Positions 1-11,658 of a stretch of 64,000 nucleotides of DNA are shown here, piece by piece. Numbering within the stretch: position 1 is the stretch's first letter; each line of letters starts with the position of its first letter. Both the position numbers and the translations under genes were made by a program. The notes under the pieces were generated by a model. It saw nothing but the letters and a program-made list of their open reading frames with translations, ran no database searches and was not told where the DNA came from. This DNA is from Magnolia sinica (taxonomy: Eukaryota; Streptophyta; Magnoliopsida; Magnoliales; Magnoliaceae): the NCBI RefSeq assembly GCF_029962835.1, contig NC_080577.1, positions 6,076,001 to 6,140,000 on the forward strand, read 5' to 3'.

Positions 1-30
1 CCATTGATCTCATGGGTTGAGTTCATGGTC

Positions 31-90
31 GAGTCTGGGTTAAGTATAAAACTTACAAGTGAGTTTGGGTTAAGTATAAGACTTGCAAGT
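31..90. repeat. 30-bp tandem duplication
   Basis: Two adjacent 30-bp units (31-60 and 61-90) starting GAGTYTGGGTTAAGTATAA differ at about three positions. A partial third unit may start at 91. The rest of 1-226 shows no gene. Confidence 0.7.
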
Positions 91-226
91 GAGTTTTGAC
101 ACAAGCAATCAAAATATTTTAGTTCAAGGTTTAAATTAATGAGCTCCCAGAGCACATGGTCTTATGCTATCTTAGATAAGCTTGAAAAGAGTTTTAGAAA
201 AATTCCAAGTACACATTGTCTTTAAT

Positions 227-841
227 TAAAGGTGGGCACGGGACGACCCGTTCCGGCTAACTCAACTCGTCCAACTTGGTCCGATCCGACTCGACCCGAA
301 CTGAATGGGTGAGTCGGTCTGAACCAAGTAAGCTTCGCCCAATCTGAACTCTAACCGAGTCGAGTTCAAGTCACCCAATAACTTGACCCTACTCTCTCTA
401 ATCCTACCCCAACTCGATCTCAACCTTTTTTTCTCCCTCCCTCATCCTCCTCTTCCAAGCCCGGCAACCACCCACTTCCATCACCCTCCTCCTCCTCTCC
501 CTCCCTCTCTCCCTCATCCTTGTCCTCTTTCTCTTCCAAGCCCGACAACCACCGACCGGCCACCACTATCACCCTCCTCCTCCTCCTCCTCTCTCTCCTC
601 TCCTCCCCACTCCCTCCCTCCCGCATCTTTCAATCCGACTCGGTGCCAACTCGATCCGACTCAGTACTTCTGACCGGATCGGATTCAGTCCGGATCAGTC
701 CGGGCTAGACCGAACTCAGATTGAGTTAGGCATGCTGGACTCGGTATCGAGTCAGATCGAATTCAGGTTAGGCCTATTTCAAAACCGGATCGAGTCAAGT
801 CAGCCCTAACTCGGTCCGACTCGACTTGGTGCCCCGCTCTA
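227..841. mobile_element. Non-autonomous hAT-type element
   Basis: The element is flanked by identical 8-bp direct repeats TCTTTAAT (219-226 and 842-849). Its ends are TAAAGGTGGGCAC on the left and, reverse-complemented, TAGAGCGGGGCAC on the right (10 of 13 match). An 8-bp duplication with TA-starting ends is typical of hAT transposons. The subterminal parts are rich in ACTCG/CGAGT words and the centre is a C/T-rich low-complexity tract (about 420-630). The open frames across that tract are compositional and no transposase is present. Confidence 0.75.
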
Positions 842-1054
842 TCTTTAATTAACAATAAAAAAAGAGGTCCATGAACAAAATGAATATTCTAATTTACAAC
901 TTTCATTGATTATAGAATAAGGACCTAAGGACCTTTTTGATTTTGAGGGAATAGGGAAATACCCTTAAAAAAGGTCATTATTACCTTTTCCCCTGTTTGA
1001 AATTTCAAATGCATTTTCTTCTCGAAGATTGGTCCAAAAAAGCTAACTTGCATT

Positions 1055-1468
1055 TGTGGACCCCACTGTGATGTGCATGACATATCCACACTGTCCATCT
1101 GTTTTATTAGTAGATTTTAGGGCCTAAGTCCAAAATTGAGACAAATGCAATACTCAAGTGGCCCATATCATAGGAAATAATGGCCTTAAACGTCCGCCAT
1201 TAAAAGTTATTTTGTTTATTGGGCCCACATTAATGTTTATTTGTCATCTAACCTGTTCATGAGGTCATAAAAACATTGATAAGGGGTAAACACAAATATC
1301 AGCTTTAGCCAAAACTTTTACGGGCCACATAAATTTTTATACGGCAAGCATTCAATTTCCACTGTTTCCTGTGGTGTGGTCCACTGGAGCTTTGGATCTG
1401 CCTCATTTTTGGGTTCATGGCCTAAATCAGGCTGTATTGGTATATCATATACATCACAGTGAGCCTAT
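1055..1468. mobile_element. Fold-back (long inverted repeat) miniature element
   Basis: The left half begins GTGGACCCCACTGTGATGTG and runs through the family words ATTTTAGGGCCTAAG and GGCCCATATCATAGG. The right half is roughly its reverse complement (CCTGTGGTGTGGTCCACTGG, CCTCATTTTTGGG, TACATCACAGTGAG). The centre carries the shared motif AACACAAATATCAGCTT. It is a member of the most frequent repeat family in the window. There is no coding capacity. Confidence 0.75.
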
Positions 1469-4062
1469 ATTCATTTGGCAGCCGTCCTTGATTTTAAGGC
1501 CAAAAAGCTAAGACATCGACATAGGCGCAGGAAATGATGGGGTAATTCCCTAGTAAGTAATTATTACTTATTTACCATGTAATTACCATTTACTTCAAAA
1601 ATCAAACAGGTCCTAAGGTACCCTGGGCTGGTTCATTGAAAGTCCAACTATGCCTAGCCAATTACCAAAAAACCCATACCTAGGCCCATGGAAAAACGTA
1701 CTTCTGCAACTTTGTCCAGGCCCACCAACCCGCTGAAGAACTGCCCAGGTTGACTGCGGTCCTGTACATGATCCAAACCATTCGTGGGTCCAATTAGCTA
1801 GCATGGTCGTGTCATGCACCTACATGAATCGATAACTCGGATGAGTTGGATGCGATTCATCTGAATCCACTCAGATTCGGTTAGGCCTGACCTGGTTTGA
1901 CAACATGAATCGCTCAGACGAGTCAGGCTAGACCGGATGAGTCACAGAGTCATCGAGTCTAAAATCCACGCTCGATAAAAGGCCCACCACATGAGTAGAC
2001 CGGCCTGACTTTGAACCCAGGAAATCTCTGATGAGAAGCTTCTTGTCACATTTCCTACACGTTGGCACGTGTGAGGGGGTGAATATCATCGAGTAGGTGC
2101 ACTTTTCATTCACAGGAGTAAGTAAATCGGTGCACGTAGGTCCCACTGTTTCCACCAATGGGAGACAGTTTGATGGTGGAAACTTGTTGGTTGAGCAACG
2201 GGAAAGGAAGGAAAAAAGAGGAAGAAAAAGCGTAGTACAATAGCTGTTATCATTTTCCTGTGCTCCCTTTCTTTCCGGCATGATGAGTGCGCACAGGCAT
2301 TTATTTTTAGGGACCGACTACGGTGTGCATTTGTCATCATTGACTGAACCATTATGACCGTTCACCATGGACCGTCTGAATCATGGGCCTCCCATGAGTA
2401 ACACAAGTGCACTGGTTGGATGATCCTAACCATCTGATTGCTGGAGCACTGTATGGATGGTGAAAACCTCATGAGTCCAAATCAAATTGGCACAATCAGA
2501 TGGCTGCAATCCGCATGATCAGAGCCCAGAGCTTGGGCTTGAAATTTAGGGCGGGACCCTAGCAATAACAAACGGTCTGGCTTGTTGGTCGGGTCCAATC
2601 CTCAAGTGGGTCTCTTTATATAAAATAAATGAATAATTTAAAGACATTTGTGAGTGGCTCTTATTTGAGGTACAGTTGTAGTTTATAGGTGCTTGTTGAA
2701 CTTGGGATCTTATTTGGAATGATCTAAAGTGCGCATGATTGAGATTTGTTGTGGATGGCTGATATCTAAAGAAAATTCTTAAATTTGAACTATTTCATAC
2801 ATTTGGCCATTTTTAAACGGGTGCCCTAGACCTAGCCTGCCCTATAAAAGTAGGGTTAAGGACGTTCTAGTCTGATTAGGGCCAGGGCCAGGTCTTAGTA
2901 GACTGCAGGTGGTTCGAGCTAGCTCTACCCTTAAGAGTGGTGGGCAAAACCACACCCAGTAGTCCATGATATCTAAATTGCTTATGATGAGACTTGTTAT
3001 GAGTGGATGATATCTTAAAGAAAATTCTTAAATTGAAGTCAGCTCACCTGCCCAGCCTTGCAAGGCTAGGGTTAGGATCTTTTTAGCTTGATTAGGATAA
3101 ATTGCCATGGTTAATTTAAGAGACTAAGGCAGGTCCAACCCTAGGTGTGGAGGTGGAGGCAAAATTACACGACGGGGCCCTGTAATTATGGCTAAGAAGG
3201 GAAAAACACCCATGGAAAAGAAGAGGCATGATGAAAAACAGCTCACCCCATCATTTCTACCTTCTTTCCTCCATTCCTTTCGGTTGTTGAGATCTCTTAA
3301 TTGGGACCGCAAAATATTATAAAATAAATGAATAGAAACGAATTATAGAGGTTTTCAACTTCCACACGTGTGTGACATCTTCCATCCACATTCAGGCACA
3401 CGTGCTAATATAGAACACAGATGTGAGATGGGATATTTCCATCAAGTGGGTACACTGTTTAGGTTGGTCATTTCACACCTCAAATCGCCCATAGCTCGCA
3501 AAACAAATAAACAATTAGAAAATATTTTAAAAACCCATTAATTCACTTCTGCACTTTGTGGCCCACCTGAAGAGTAAAACAGCAGATCCTTAGAGGGACA
3601 AAATCTAAGCATTTTCAAGTTACATCTAAAGCTCAGATCTTGCACGTGCGCCATATGTGTGGAATTAGTAAACCTCAGAATTACAACACCCTTCAAGATT
3701 AGAAATCCCTGAAACTATAAGATACATCAAACCATTTCCCCCCACCATGGGTAGATATCATATTATCCTATCCATCCAAAACGTGATCCTAGAAAATCAG
3801 GCCGCTCCACTCATTGGGTGGGCCATACTAGTACAACTCTCCATTGCTACTAACATCTGTCCATCCATATGTATATTGACCTGATTTTCGTATCAGGAAT
3901 CTTCATGGCGTGGCCCACCTTTTCTACAGATAAAATAATCTACATTGGCTGTAAAAAAAAAAAGTAGCTGTATGTATCCTAACTTATAATAATACAGCCG
4001 CTACATCAGATTATTTCTAAATAAGAGATAAAAATAATACTAAATGATTTCAAAGTATACAT
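1469..4062. other. Intergenic, repeats only
   Basis: No gene is recognised. The stretch contains a diverged direct duplication (2731-2881 and 2979-3100) and fragments of short repeats with words such as ATGGACCGTCTGAATCATGGG near 2360-2560. Poly(A)-rich runs lie at 3955-3963 and 4100-4120. Open frames at 1613-2352 and 3124-3312 lack any recognisable domain and overlap repeat sequence. Confidence 0.5.
2731..3100. repeat. Diverged direct duplication
   Basis: The segment 2731-2790 (words GATGA/GATTGAGA, GGATGGCTGATATCTAAAG, AAAATTCTTAAATT) recurs at 2979-3038. The following stretch with TAGGGTTA and CTGATTAGG recurs as well (2836-2881 and 3052-3100). The copies lie about 250 bp apart. Confidence 0.6.
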
Positions 4063-4068
4063 TTTATT
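4063..4068 (-). promoter_or_regulatory. Candidate poly(A) signal of the E6-like gene
   Basis: AATAAA on the minus strand, about 210 nt downstream of the stop codon of the E6-like frame. Position and motif fit, but plant poly(A) signals are degenerate, so this is only a candidate. Confidence 0.35.
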
Positions 4069-4279
4069 AGATTTTCCACCACTAAATGCAAATACATTGC
4101 AAAAAAAAAAAAAAAAAAAACCATACGAGTGCAATCAAAATCACAAAACAAACATCCTCCATAACTTAAACTTTAAAAGATCTAATGATAAATACTCCCC
4201 ATAATTTAAGTTTGATGATGAACTAATTCTTCAAATATCATTTCCATTCCTTTGTATGCTTGATCATGGACCGAACAAT

Positions 4280-5239
4280 CTATGGTAGAAACTCCTCTTC
4301 ATTTTCGTCTTCACGGTTTTGTTGCCCTTCCATGGAATTGTTATACTCATAGGCATTCTCATTATTACCATAATAACCTCTGTTATTGTACTTATTCTTA
4401 GGATCGACGTCCGTGGAGGACTCGTACCCCTGATTAATTCCCTTCCCAGAAACATACCCATTTCGGTAATTATCGTTGGCGTTGACGTTGTAGTAGTACT
4501 TTCCATGCTCCAGGAATCTGGTGTCGCTCATGCCGTACTGCTGGTTGTTGGGGTAGCTGGTGGTGGACTCTTTGTTCTTGTAGCGTTGCTCGTTTTCGTA
4601 CTGGCTGTTGGGGTAGCTGGTGGTGGACTCTTTGTTCTTGTAGCGTTGCTCGTTTTCGTACTGGCTGTTGGGGTAGCTGGTGGTGGACTCTTTGTTCTTG
4701 TAGCTTTGCTCGTTTTCATACTGGCTGTTGGGGTAGCTGTTGGTGAACTCTTTGTTCTTGTAGCGCTGCTCGTTTTCGAACTCGGTGTTGGGGTAGCTGG
4801 TGGTGGACTCTTTGTTCTTGTACGTTTGTTCGTTTTCGTACTGGCTGTTGGGGTAGGTGGTGGTGGACTCTTTGTTCTTGTAGGTTTGGTCATTTGGGTA
4901 TTCCTCAGTAGAGTACTTGGATGGTGAGTTGCTACCATTGTACTCTTCAGTTGAGAATTTTGATGGAGAGTTTACAGTATTGAACTCTGAATTGGAGTTG
5001 GTTGTGGTGGGGGTGAATTTTTCAGAGTCATGGCCGTAGAGGCCATAACCATGTCGGCTTTGCGGGATGACATCTTCTTGTTTTGGGGTGGGGACTTGTT
5101 TTTCTACGGATTCTGTTTCTTGAACGGTGTTGTAGCGGGATACCTTGCCGAAGAACTGGCTATCCCTCGCTTGAATTTGGAGGGAGGAGATGAGGATGAG
5201 GAGAATGAGGGAAAGGAGGGGTTTTGGAAAGGTAGCCAT
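4280..5239 (-). CDS. E6-like secreted plant protein
   Basis: This single-exon frame encodes 319 residues. Residues 1-24 form a clear signal peptide (hydrophobic LLSLILLILISSLQIQA), so the product should enter the secretory path and probably reach the cell wall. Residues about 118-232 are 20-residue repeats (YKNKEST, YPNSQYENEQ), rich in N, Y, E, K and S. They are followed at about 237 by MSDTRFLEHGKYYYNV, which matches the hallmark of the plant E6 family first known from cotton fibre (GMSDTRFLENGKYYYD-type). The tail is N/Y-rich and ends acidic. The start is chosen because the signal peptide begins right there and a TATA box lies about 75 nt upstream. The biochemical role of E6 proteins is unknown; they are associated with walls of expanding or fibre cells. 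Family assignment is good, function is not established. Confidence 0.88.
   Translation of the reverse strand: MATFPKPLLSLILLILISSLQIQARDSQFFGKVSRYNTVQETESVEKQVPTPKQEDVIPQSRHGYGLYGHDSEKFTPTTTNSNSEFNTVNSPSKFSTEEYNGSNSPSKYSTEEYPNDQTYKNKESTTTYPNSQYENEQTYKNKESTTSYPNTEFENEQRYKNKEFTNSYPNSQYENEQSYKNKESTTSYPNSQYENEQRYKNKESTTSYPNSQYENEQRYKNKESTTSYPNNQQYGMSDTRFLEHGKYYYNVNANDNYRNGYVSGKGINQGYESSTDVDPKNKYNNRGYYGNNENAYEYNNSMEGQQNREDENEEEFLP
4541..4900 (-). repeat. 60-bp in-frame tandem repeat inside the E6-like gene
   Basis: About six units of 60 bp (20 codons) in strict register. The units beginning at 4561 and 4621 look identical in all 60 bases, while the outer units differ at several positions. This suggests recent expansion from the centre by slippage or unequal exchange. 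Because the period is a multiple of three and the sequence lacks stops in other frames, the repeat also opens long spurious frames on both strands. Confidence 0.9.
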
Positions 5240-5311
5240 GGGTGAGAAAAAGAGAGTGAGAGAAAGAGAGAAAGGTTGCAGTGAAGTGAAGGAGAGATGT
5301 GATCATCCACA

Positions 5312-5320
5312 CCTTATATA
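5312..5320 (-). promoter_or_regulatory. TATA box of the E6-like gene
   Basis: TATATAAGG on the minus strand, about 75 nt upstream of the ATG at 5239. This leaves a 5' leader of about 40-50 nt. The expected leader region is rich in CTCTTT on the coding strand, which is common in plant leaders. Confidence 0.7.
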
Positions 5321-5375
5321 GAAGGATTCTTTCTCTCCCTCTCTCACAATTTTCTTGGGGGGTGGAAAGTGACAA

Positions 5376-7932
5376 TTAGAGTATAGGTGATGGGTGGGGC
5401 GGGGCCCTTAGAAGGGCACGTAAAAGAAAATGTGGTCGGTGATGATGGCAAACTAACTTGTGGCCCACACTAATTCCACCATTCACGAAGTCTCTATCCT
5501 TATGGATTAGAACCGTTCATCCAACCCCCCCACGCCAAGCTCATGTCCATTAGATAATCCTTAATATATTTTCAGTGGCCTGCGACTGCAAATAGATGGT
5601 TGGATCAAAAATAGGAAATGCTCACATATCTTGTTGGAGTTGTGTGGAGCCCACCGTGATGTGTAAATGCCATCTAACCCGTCCAGTAGGCGCGTCCTCC
5701 AATTTTGGGGCTAAATGCCGAAATCCAGCCACATCCTCAACTCAGGTGAGCCACACGGAGGAATAAAATGGGACACCACCATAGAAACTTCCAGATTGAA
5801 TGTGGGATCCGCAGGGTCGTTTATAAGCCATCCAATCCATTCATCACGTGTGTCCCACCAGTATGAAGGAACACACCTAAGATCAAGCCATTTCAACATT
5901 TAGTTGGGCTAGAAAAAGGGAATGTGTTGGTTTTAGGCATTATTGTACATTTCTCTCTGTAGTGCGTCCCACTGATGCAATATTTAGACGGTGTCCTGTC
6001 CATAACTAACTCTACAAATGGCTAGATCACCATGAAGGGTCCACGTGTGCGGCTAAGATTGTTAGATCACCAACCGGTCCTCTTTTTAGACAGGCTTGTA
6101 GATCAGAGTACCTATTGCCAGGATCGACAGCATGTGGCCCAGTGGTGCCCAATATGAAGAGATGGTCGGGTGATCTGAACTGACCATATTCTCTGTGACA
6201 TCATAAATGAACTAGGATCTATTAATTTCCCTTAAAAGATGATCCTGACCTTTGATTTTTAGATTTTAATGTGAGCCATACGTACATCTACAATTGGTAA
6301 TAGTTAAGAATCATCTGTTTCAGCTTATTAAAGTGTCCTTAGATGGCCCTTGAAGTACCGAATCTAGGACATGGACGACTTCGATCATCTGACAAGTGGG
6401 CCCCACTGGAGCGACATAGGCGGAGTGAATTCGTTAGGTGATGGAGGAGTCGGCAAAAGAATTCGAGTAATCTGTAGGCATGCTTTTGCCAAATTTTCTA
6501 ACGTGCGCGGCTGATGATGCGGGGATTGTGGGAAGTGGGACCAGAAAATAATAGCACTTTGTGCACGCTGCATGTCCTCCCTGAGCGTGTCCCATGGCAA
6601 ACCACCTCTCATAAGCTGTACACCTGGCATGTATTCACATCAATCCAGACCGTTGAAATCGTGGATCCCTTGTGGATAGAGCATGCCCTGAAAATTACAT
6701 CGATGAAAACGATCCTAACCGTTCTAATTTTCCCTCTGATAATTTCGACGGCTGAGTATTTCAGTTTTAAGTGTCCATTTTCTAGACAACAGTTGGATGG
6801 GTAAGATTGTTAGATTAGAGTGATTTAAGGGGCCCATTTGGATGGCCTAAGTAGGCTGTCACATGTGCTACATCTACTGTGTGGATTGCCACAAAATTAG
6901 TGGACCGTGAAAGACGCACACTGGACTTTTGTTTCTAGTCAAAAAGGAGGACAGAATGAGAGTCCCTTTTCATCCTGTGGAGTAGCGGTGTAAAATAGAC
7001 AGAAGGCTTCTTGACCTTTTACGCATTCGGTAGAACCGGTGAAGGGTAGAACCAACTCCCCAGAGTACAAGTGGCAGGAAAATGAATCAATCGGGTCCGT
7101 CCATCTAGCTTTCCTTACTTTGTAGGGTTGGTTTCTCCAAATTTATAAATATCCAATTAGCATATCCATCTGAAAGATGGCCTTCAAGCGATGGTGTGAG
7201 ATGAAAATAGTTAATAGCCAAACATTCATCCAGTTAAATTGATGAAATATGATAGACAAGATTTTATAATTGCTGTCATTTTTTTTTTAAATTTTCAAAA
7301 ACTATCCATCCGCGGTATATCCCTTTGGACAAGATTTTATAATTACACAAGTGATGTAGGTGGGCAATGGCCCGTGATGCAAGCAGTTAATTATAGACAC
7401 GTAGATAATCAAATAATTGATCTGAACCGTCCATTTCTATCATCATCCTAATCGTATAGCATTATTTCTAAAAAAAGAGAGTAATATGTTAATCCTAACC
7501 ATCAGATCAATGGCATGCAAAGCAGGTAGAGACATCAGTCTTAATAATCAGGTGGGCCACATGATAATTTCGGTGTACTTCATTACATAGCCACTACCTA
7601 ATGGTTTGCGTGCATCTACGGCAACCCATCCATCGCCCTTGGAATTCAAAGTATGATGGGTCCACATAACTAAGTGGGGAAAAGAGTTCATCAACCTAGG
7701 TTCTCAAGGGCTCTGCTGTTGATGGACTACTCAAGCTCAGCGGTCTGGATTTCCCCTCAAACATGGACCCAATCTTTCCTTCCTTTTCTCTCCATCAAAC
7801 GTCAGCGTCTGACAGTTGTGGGATTCTTAATCCATTGCGGAACCTGCTAGATCGTCCACTCAATCAGCCATTAGGGTCCTCAGCTGGGACGCGGTTTGGC
7901 TGGGGACCCAGCTAGCTTCTGTCAAAGTTCGT
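5376..7932. other. Intergenic, fragments of short repeats
   Basis: No gene is recognised. A short element related to the fold-back family lies at about 5644-5900, with inverted words GCCCACCGTGATGTG and CACACGTG/CACCTGAG-type borders. Further fragments with GGGCCCCACTGGAGCGACAT and CATCAATCCAGACCGTTG lie at 6390-6800 and 7480-7800. Open frames of 60-96 codons here have no recognisable domain. Confidence 0.45.
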
Positions 7933-8337
7933 AGGCCACACCATGATGTATGTGTTTTATCCACGCCATCCATTCATTTTCCCATATCATTTTAGGGAAG
8001 GGACCCAAAAATGAGGTAGATCCAAATCTCAGGTGGACCACACTATAGGAAACAGTGGGGATTGAACACTTACCCGTTGAAAACTTTTTGAGGCCACAGA
8101 AGTTTTGGATCAAGCTAATATTTGTTTTTTTTACTTCATCCAGGTTTCCGTGATGGAAAATAAACATTACAGTCGGCCCTAGGAAGTTTTAAATGGTGGA
8201 CATTCAGTCAGTACTGTTTTCTCGTGGTGTGGTCCACCTGAGATTTGAATCTACCTCATTTTTGGGTACATGTCCTAAAATGAGCTGGAAAAATGTATGG
8301 ATGGCGTGGATAAAAAAGATAATCATGGTGGGGCCAC
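7933..8337. mobile_element. Fold-back miniature element
   Basis: The left arm is GGCCACACCATGATGTATGT followed by GTTTTATCCACGCC. The right arm is its inverse, GGCGTGGATAAAAAAGATAA then CATGGTGGGGCC. Both arms carry the internal words AGGTGGACCACAC and GTGTGGTCCACCTGAG. This is one of the best preserved copies of the family, about 405 bp. The two arms can pair over most of their length and no protein is encoded. Confidence 0.82.
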
Positions 8338-9032
8338 GTAGCGTTGACATCAGATAGCTGGTTGGTGTTGGAGTCACTAGCCAAACTGTGTCCCCCAAGC
8401 TGAGCCGGACGCGGGGCGCGTTTGATGCAAAGATGCGTGCGTGTACACTCGTTTTCAGATTTTCTTGCCTAGAGTGGATGGAATGGGGTGAGCTATCAAT
8501 CGGATGGGTGTAGATATCACTCTTTATTTTATTTTTCAAATGACAATTGTTAACTGAAACGGTTGACCCATCAATCGGCTGCTTTTCAATTGTCAGTCTG
8601 CTTTTTCTTCGGTGTTAGTTCGTTGAAATGTTACGGCGTGATGTGCGGAAGGAATTATACGGCTCCCCTCCATCTTCGCACCGTACATATGCGTCTTTGG
8701 TTCTTATGATTAGGGCCTATATTCCAGTGATCCAGACCATTGGTCTGTTAGGGTCCCACACGGATGGGCCATGGCTCTGAAAATCTCCTCAATAAGACAA
8801 TGATAACCGTTTGATTTGTGTCCTGTTAATAGATGGTCAAAAAAAGGGTGAAGTGGTCCACGTTCACCAAAAGCTGGCAGCTAGGCCATGGTCTGTCCGG
8901 CGCCTAACTCTTGAAATGAAAGTGGTCCCAGGCGTACGAGCTACAAACAGAGTACCCGAGTATATCCTCGAGTCGGTAAGGGTTAAAAGGGTTAGTATAT
9001 CTGCCTACCCCGATTCAATCAGGTCGTGACCT

Positions 9033-9418
9033 TGGGGCTCACCTTGATGTATGTGTTGTATATCTACGCCGTCCATCCGTTTATCCAGCTCATTTTAGGA
9101 CGTGGGCCCAAAACTAATGCAGATCCAAATCTTAGGTGGACCACACTAGGAAACATTGATGCTTTAAAAACTTCCTAAGGCCCACAGTAATGTTTATTTG
9201 TCATCCAAATAAGTTAAAACAGACTTAGATGAATGCAAAATACAAATACGAGCTTGATCCAAATCTTTTCTGGCCCACAAGCAAACACCACTATTGCCTG
9301 TGATGTGGTCCACCTGAGATTTGGATCTGCTTCAGTTTTGGGCTATCATTTAAAAGGAGCTGGAAAAAAACGGATGGACAGAGTGGATATACAGCACATG
9401 TATCAAGGTGGGCCCCAC
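9033..9418. mobile_element. Fold-back miniature element
   Basis: The left arm starts TGGGGCTCACCTTGATGTAT. The right arm ends CATGTATCAAGGTGGGCCCC. Internal paired words are CGCCGTCCATCCG / CGGATGGACAG and AGGTGGACCACAC / GTGGTCCACCTGAG. Central motif ACAAATACGAGCTTGATCC. Same family as the element at 7933, less than 700 bp away. Confidence 0.82.
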
Positions 9419-11658
9419 GGACTGAATCCAACATTTACCTGTCCTCTCTTTCAAGAAATCCCGTCTGCAAACAACGTAGTTATATTTGAGCAGTAGATCA
9501 TTTTACACCCTTTTCTACATGCACCAGTTGTTGCAGGGGTGCAGGCCAACTTTAGTACGTGTGTGTCATCCAAACCATTTAGAATGGTCACGCCACTAGG
9601 ATATCCTATCAATTTAGTCCAAATCATCAGGTAGGCCACCATTTGAAATTGGAGGTTTTGAGTGGTTGTCCATTATTTTCTAAGGTGGCCCACTATTAAT
9701 TTGATTTTATGGGCATGATTGTCAGTCACGTAACTGATGGGAGGTTGCTTCAATTGAACGGAATACAAGGCAAATGCTTTTCTCGTTAGGGCTGTGACTG
9801 TGAGCAGCCTCTAGGGTGAGGGTGAAAGAGAGATAGGATACCGTGCGTCTGACACGTGTCAAACATCCGGTACGTTTATCACGCAAGATACACCATGATC
9901 ATTCCATTCCATGGACTGAAAATAACTGTCATAGTAACCAAACAGGTCAAACTTATATGAGAAGTCCAGTGATCACATGCGTTCGAATGTTCAAACCGTG
10001 TGGGCCCACTGGTAATGTTTTTGTTGATCCCAAACCGTCAATTTAGTTTGCCTCATATTCACCGTACATACCAAGAATAATCATATCCAAACCTCAGGTG
10101 GGACACACAATGGGGAGTATTTTGCAATCACACCTAAAACCTATATATATTCAGTGAAGCCCACCTGAGTTTTGGTGTGTCCTTTCATCAGGTGGGTCTC
10201 ACCTTATGAATGGGTTGGATGAAAAATACACAATATGGTGGACCCCACATTTCATTTGATGTTTCTATGATGGTTATCTCCTTCCCCAATGTCCACCATT
10301 TTTCCCTTTGGTGTGGCCCACCCGAGTTATGCATGGATGAGGCTGGATATTGGAATTTAGGGCTGATATTGGGGGCATATAATGAACGGGTTGGATGGCA
10401 CTCACACATAACGGTAGGCCCCATGCAGCTCGAACACATGGTAACTACCATAAGTTTCGAACGTATGTTATCGTCCTCCTACTTGAGAGTGTACTACCCT
10501 GATTTTTGGCACACAGCGTGCTCACAATCACCCTAACCAGATGAATGGACTGGATCTCTGGCACGTGTACCGTACGCACGGATCTCTTAATAGCGACTTC
10601 ACACTGTCAGAAGAGAGGTCGCTCATAATTCACGACCCTTGCTGCTAATGTTCGATTTTCCCTTTTACGACGACAAGAAGCAACCAGGGACGAGATTTCA
10701 TCTAATCCATTGGATTCCCCTTTCTACTATGCTAGTCACGTGACTGTGCCTAAGGCACATGGATCCCCACACGGAGGAATTATAGGATTCTCGACTCGAG
10801 GCTCTGCACATCAATCGGGGTTTTCGGTACTGACAAGTAGGGCCATGGTTAGGTAATCAAGATCATTGATTGGTTTGTCCCGTCCCACCATTGATGATGA
10901 ATCTTGATCATGACCCAAAAATGTTATGGATTGGAAGATAACATTCACCAATTTCTGGATTCCTTTCAGTCGACGGTTGTAGTCGTATGAACCATTTATT
11001 TGTAGAACAACGGTCTGAACTACTACCCCCCACTACAGTTCAAATCCTCGGGATCCTACAACTCCAATAGATGTGCTGTGTCTGCAACTGCTTACCCGTA
11101 TTTCATTGTATTTGGGTAAGACCATGATTTTAAGAGTCGGCAGACTCGGATCCACTAGTTCCACACTGAGTCAAGTATCGACTCATGCAAGTTGGGGGTG
11201 ATTTGGGATTGGGAGGCGACTCGTGTTATCAAAATGGATCCAGCACCACCAAAATCTGAGTCAACTCGGACGAGTCTATCCCACTCTTAAAGCCATGGGT
11301 AGGACCCCATTGGCCTATCTCAACTGCGGAAGGCACACTTTTGCTAACCAAGCGCCATGTGGGTGGAACCTTCGTGGGATCCACCCCATCTATCAGGTAA
11401 GCTGCCTCACACCCTGGAATATGAGAATCATGATGATCCAAAACTCAGGTACGACCGACCATAGGAAACAGTTTAGAAGGCTACACCACCATTAGTTTTT
11501 TAGGTAGGGCCGACCGCAGTGTTTTTATGCCATACAATCCTCATCAGCATGAAAGAAATTGCCCAAAGCTACTCCTCAAAAAACTCAGGTGGGCCATACT
11601 TCATCGATTTTGCCGATTTAGTTTTTTTTTTTTTTAATACTATTCTCTTATAAGTGAC
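9419..11658. other. Intergenic with a second palindromic repeat type
   Basis: At about 10081-10428 lies a repeat with inverted words (AGCCCACCTGAG, GGTGGGTCTCACCTTATGAA, GGTGTGGCCCACCCGAG), related in style to the fold-back family but differing in sequence. The rest, including 10430-11650, shows no gene. Frames at 10188-10536 and 11223-11495 overlap repeat-like sequence and have no domain. Confidence 0.45.

Noticed and set aside
383-708. Overlapping Pro/Ser/Leu-rich and Glu/Arg-rich frames
   Set aside because: They are translations of a C/T-rich low-complexity tract in the centre of a hAT-type element.
4319-4927. A 202-codon frame antisense to the E6-like gene, and a 136-codon frame (4528-4938) in another minus-strand frame
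   Set aside because: Both exist only because the 60-bp repeat has no stops in several frames. Their products are monotone repeats (VAGGGLFVLVALLVF; TRTKSPPPATPT) with no domain, while the E6 frame has a signal peptide and a family motif.
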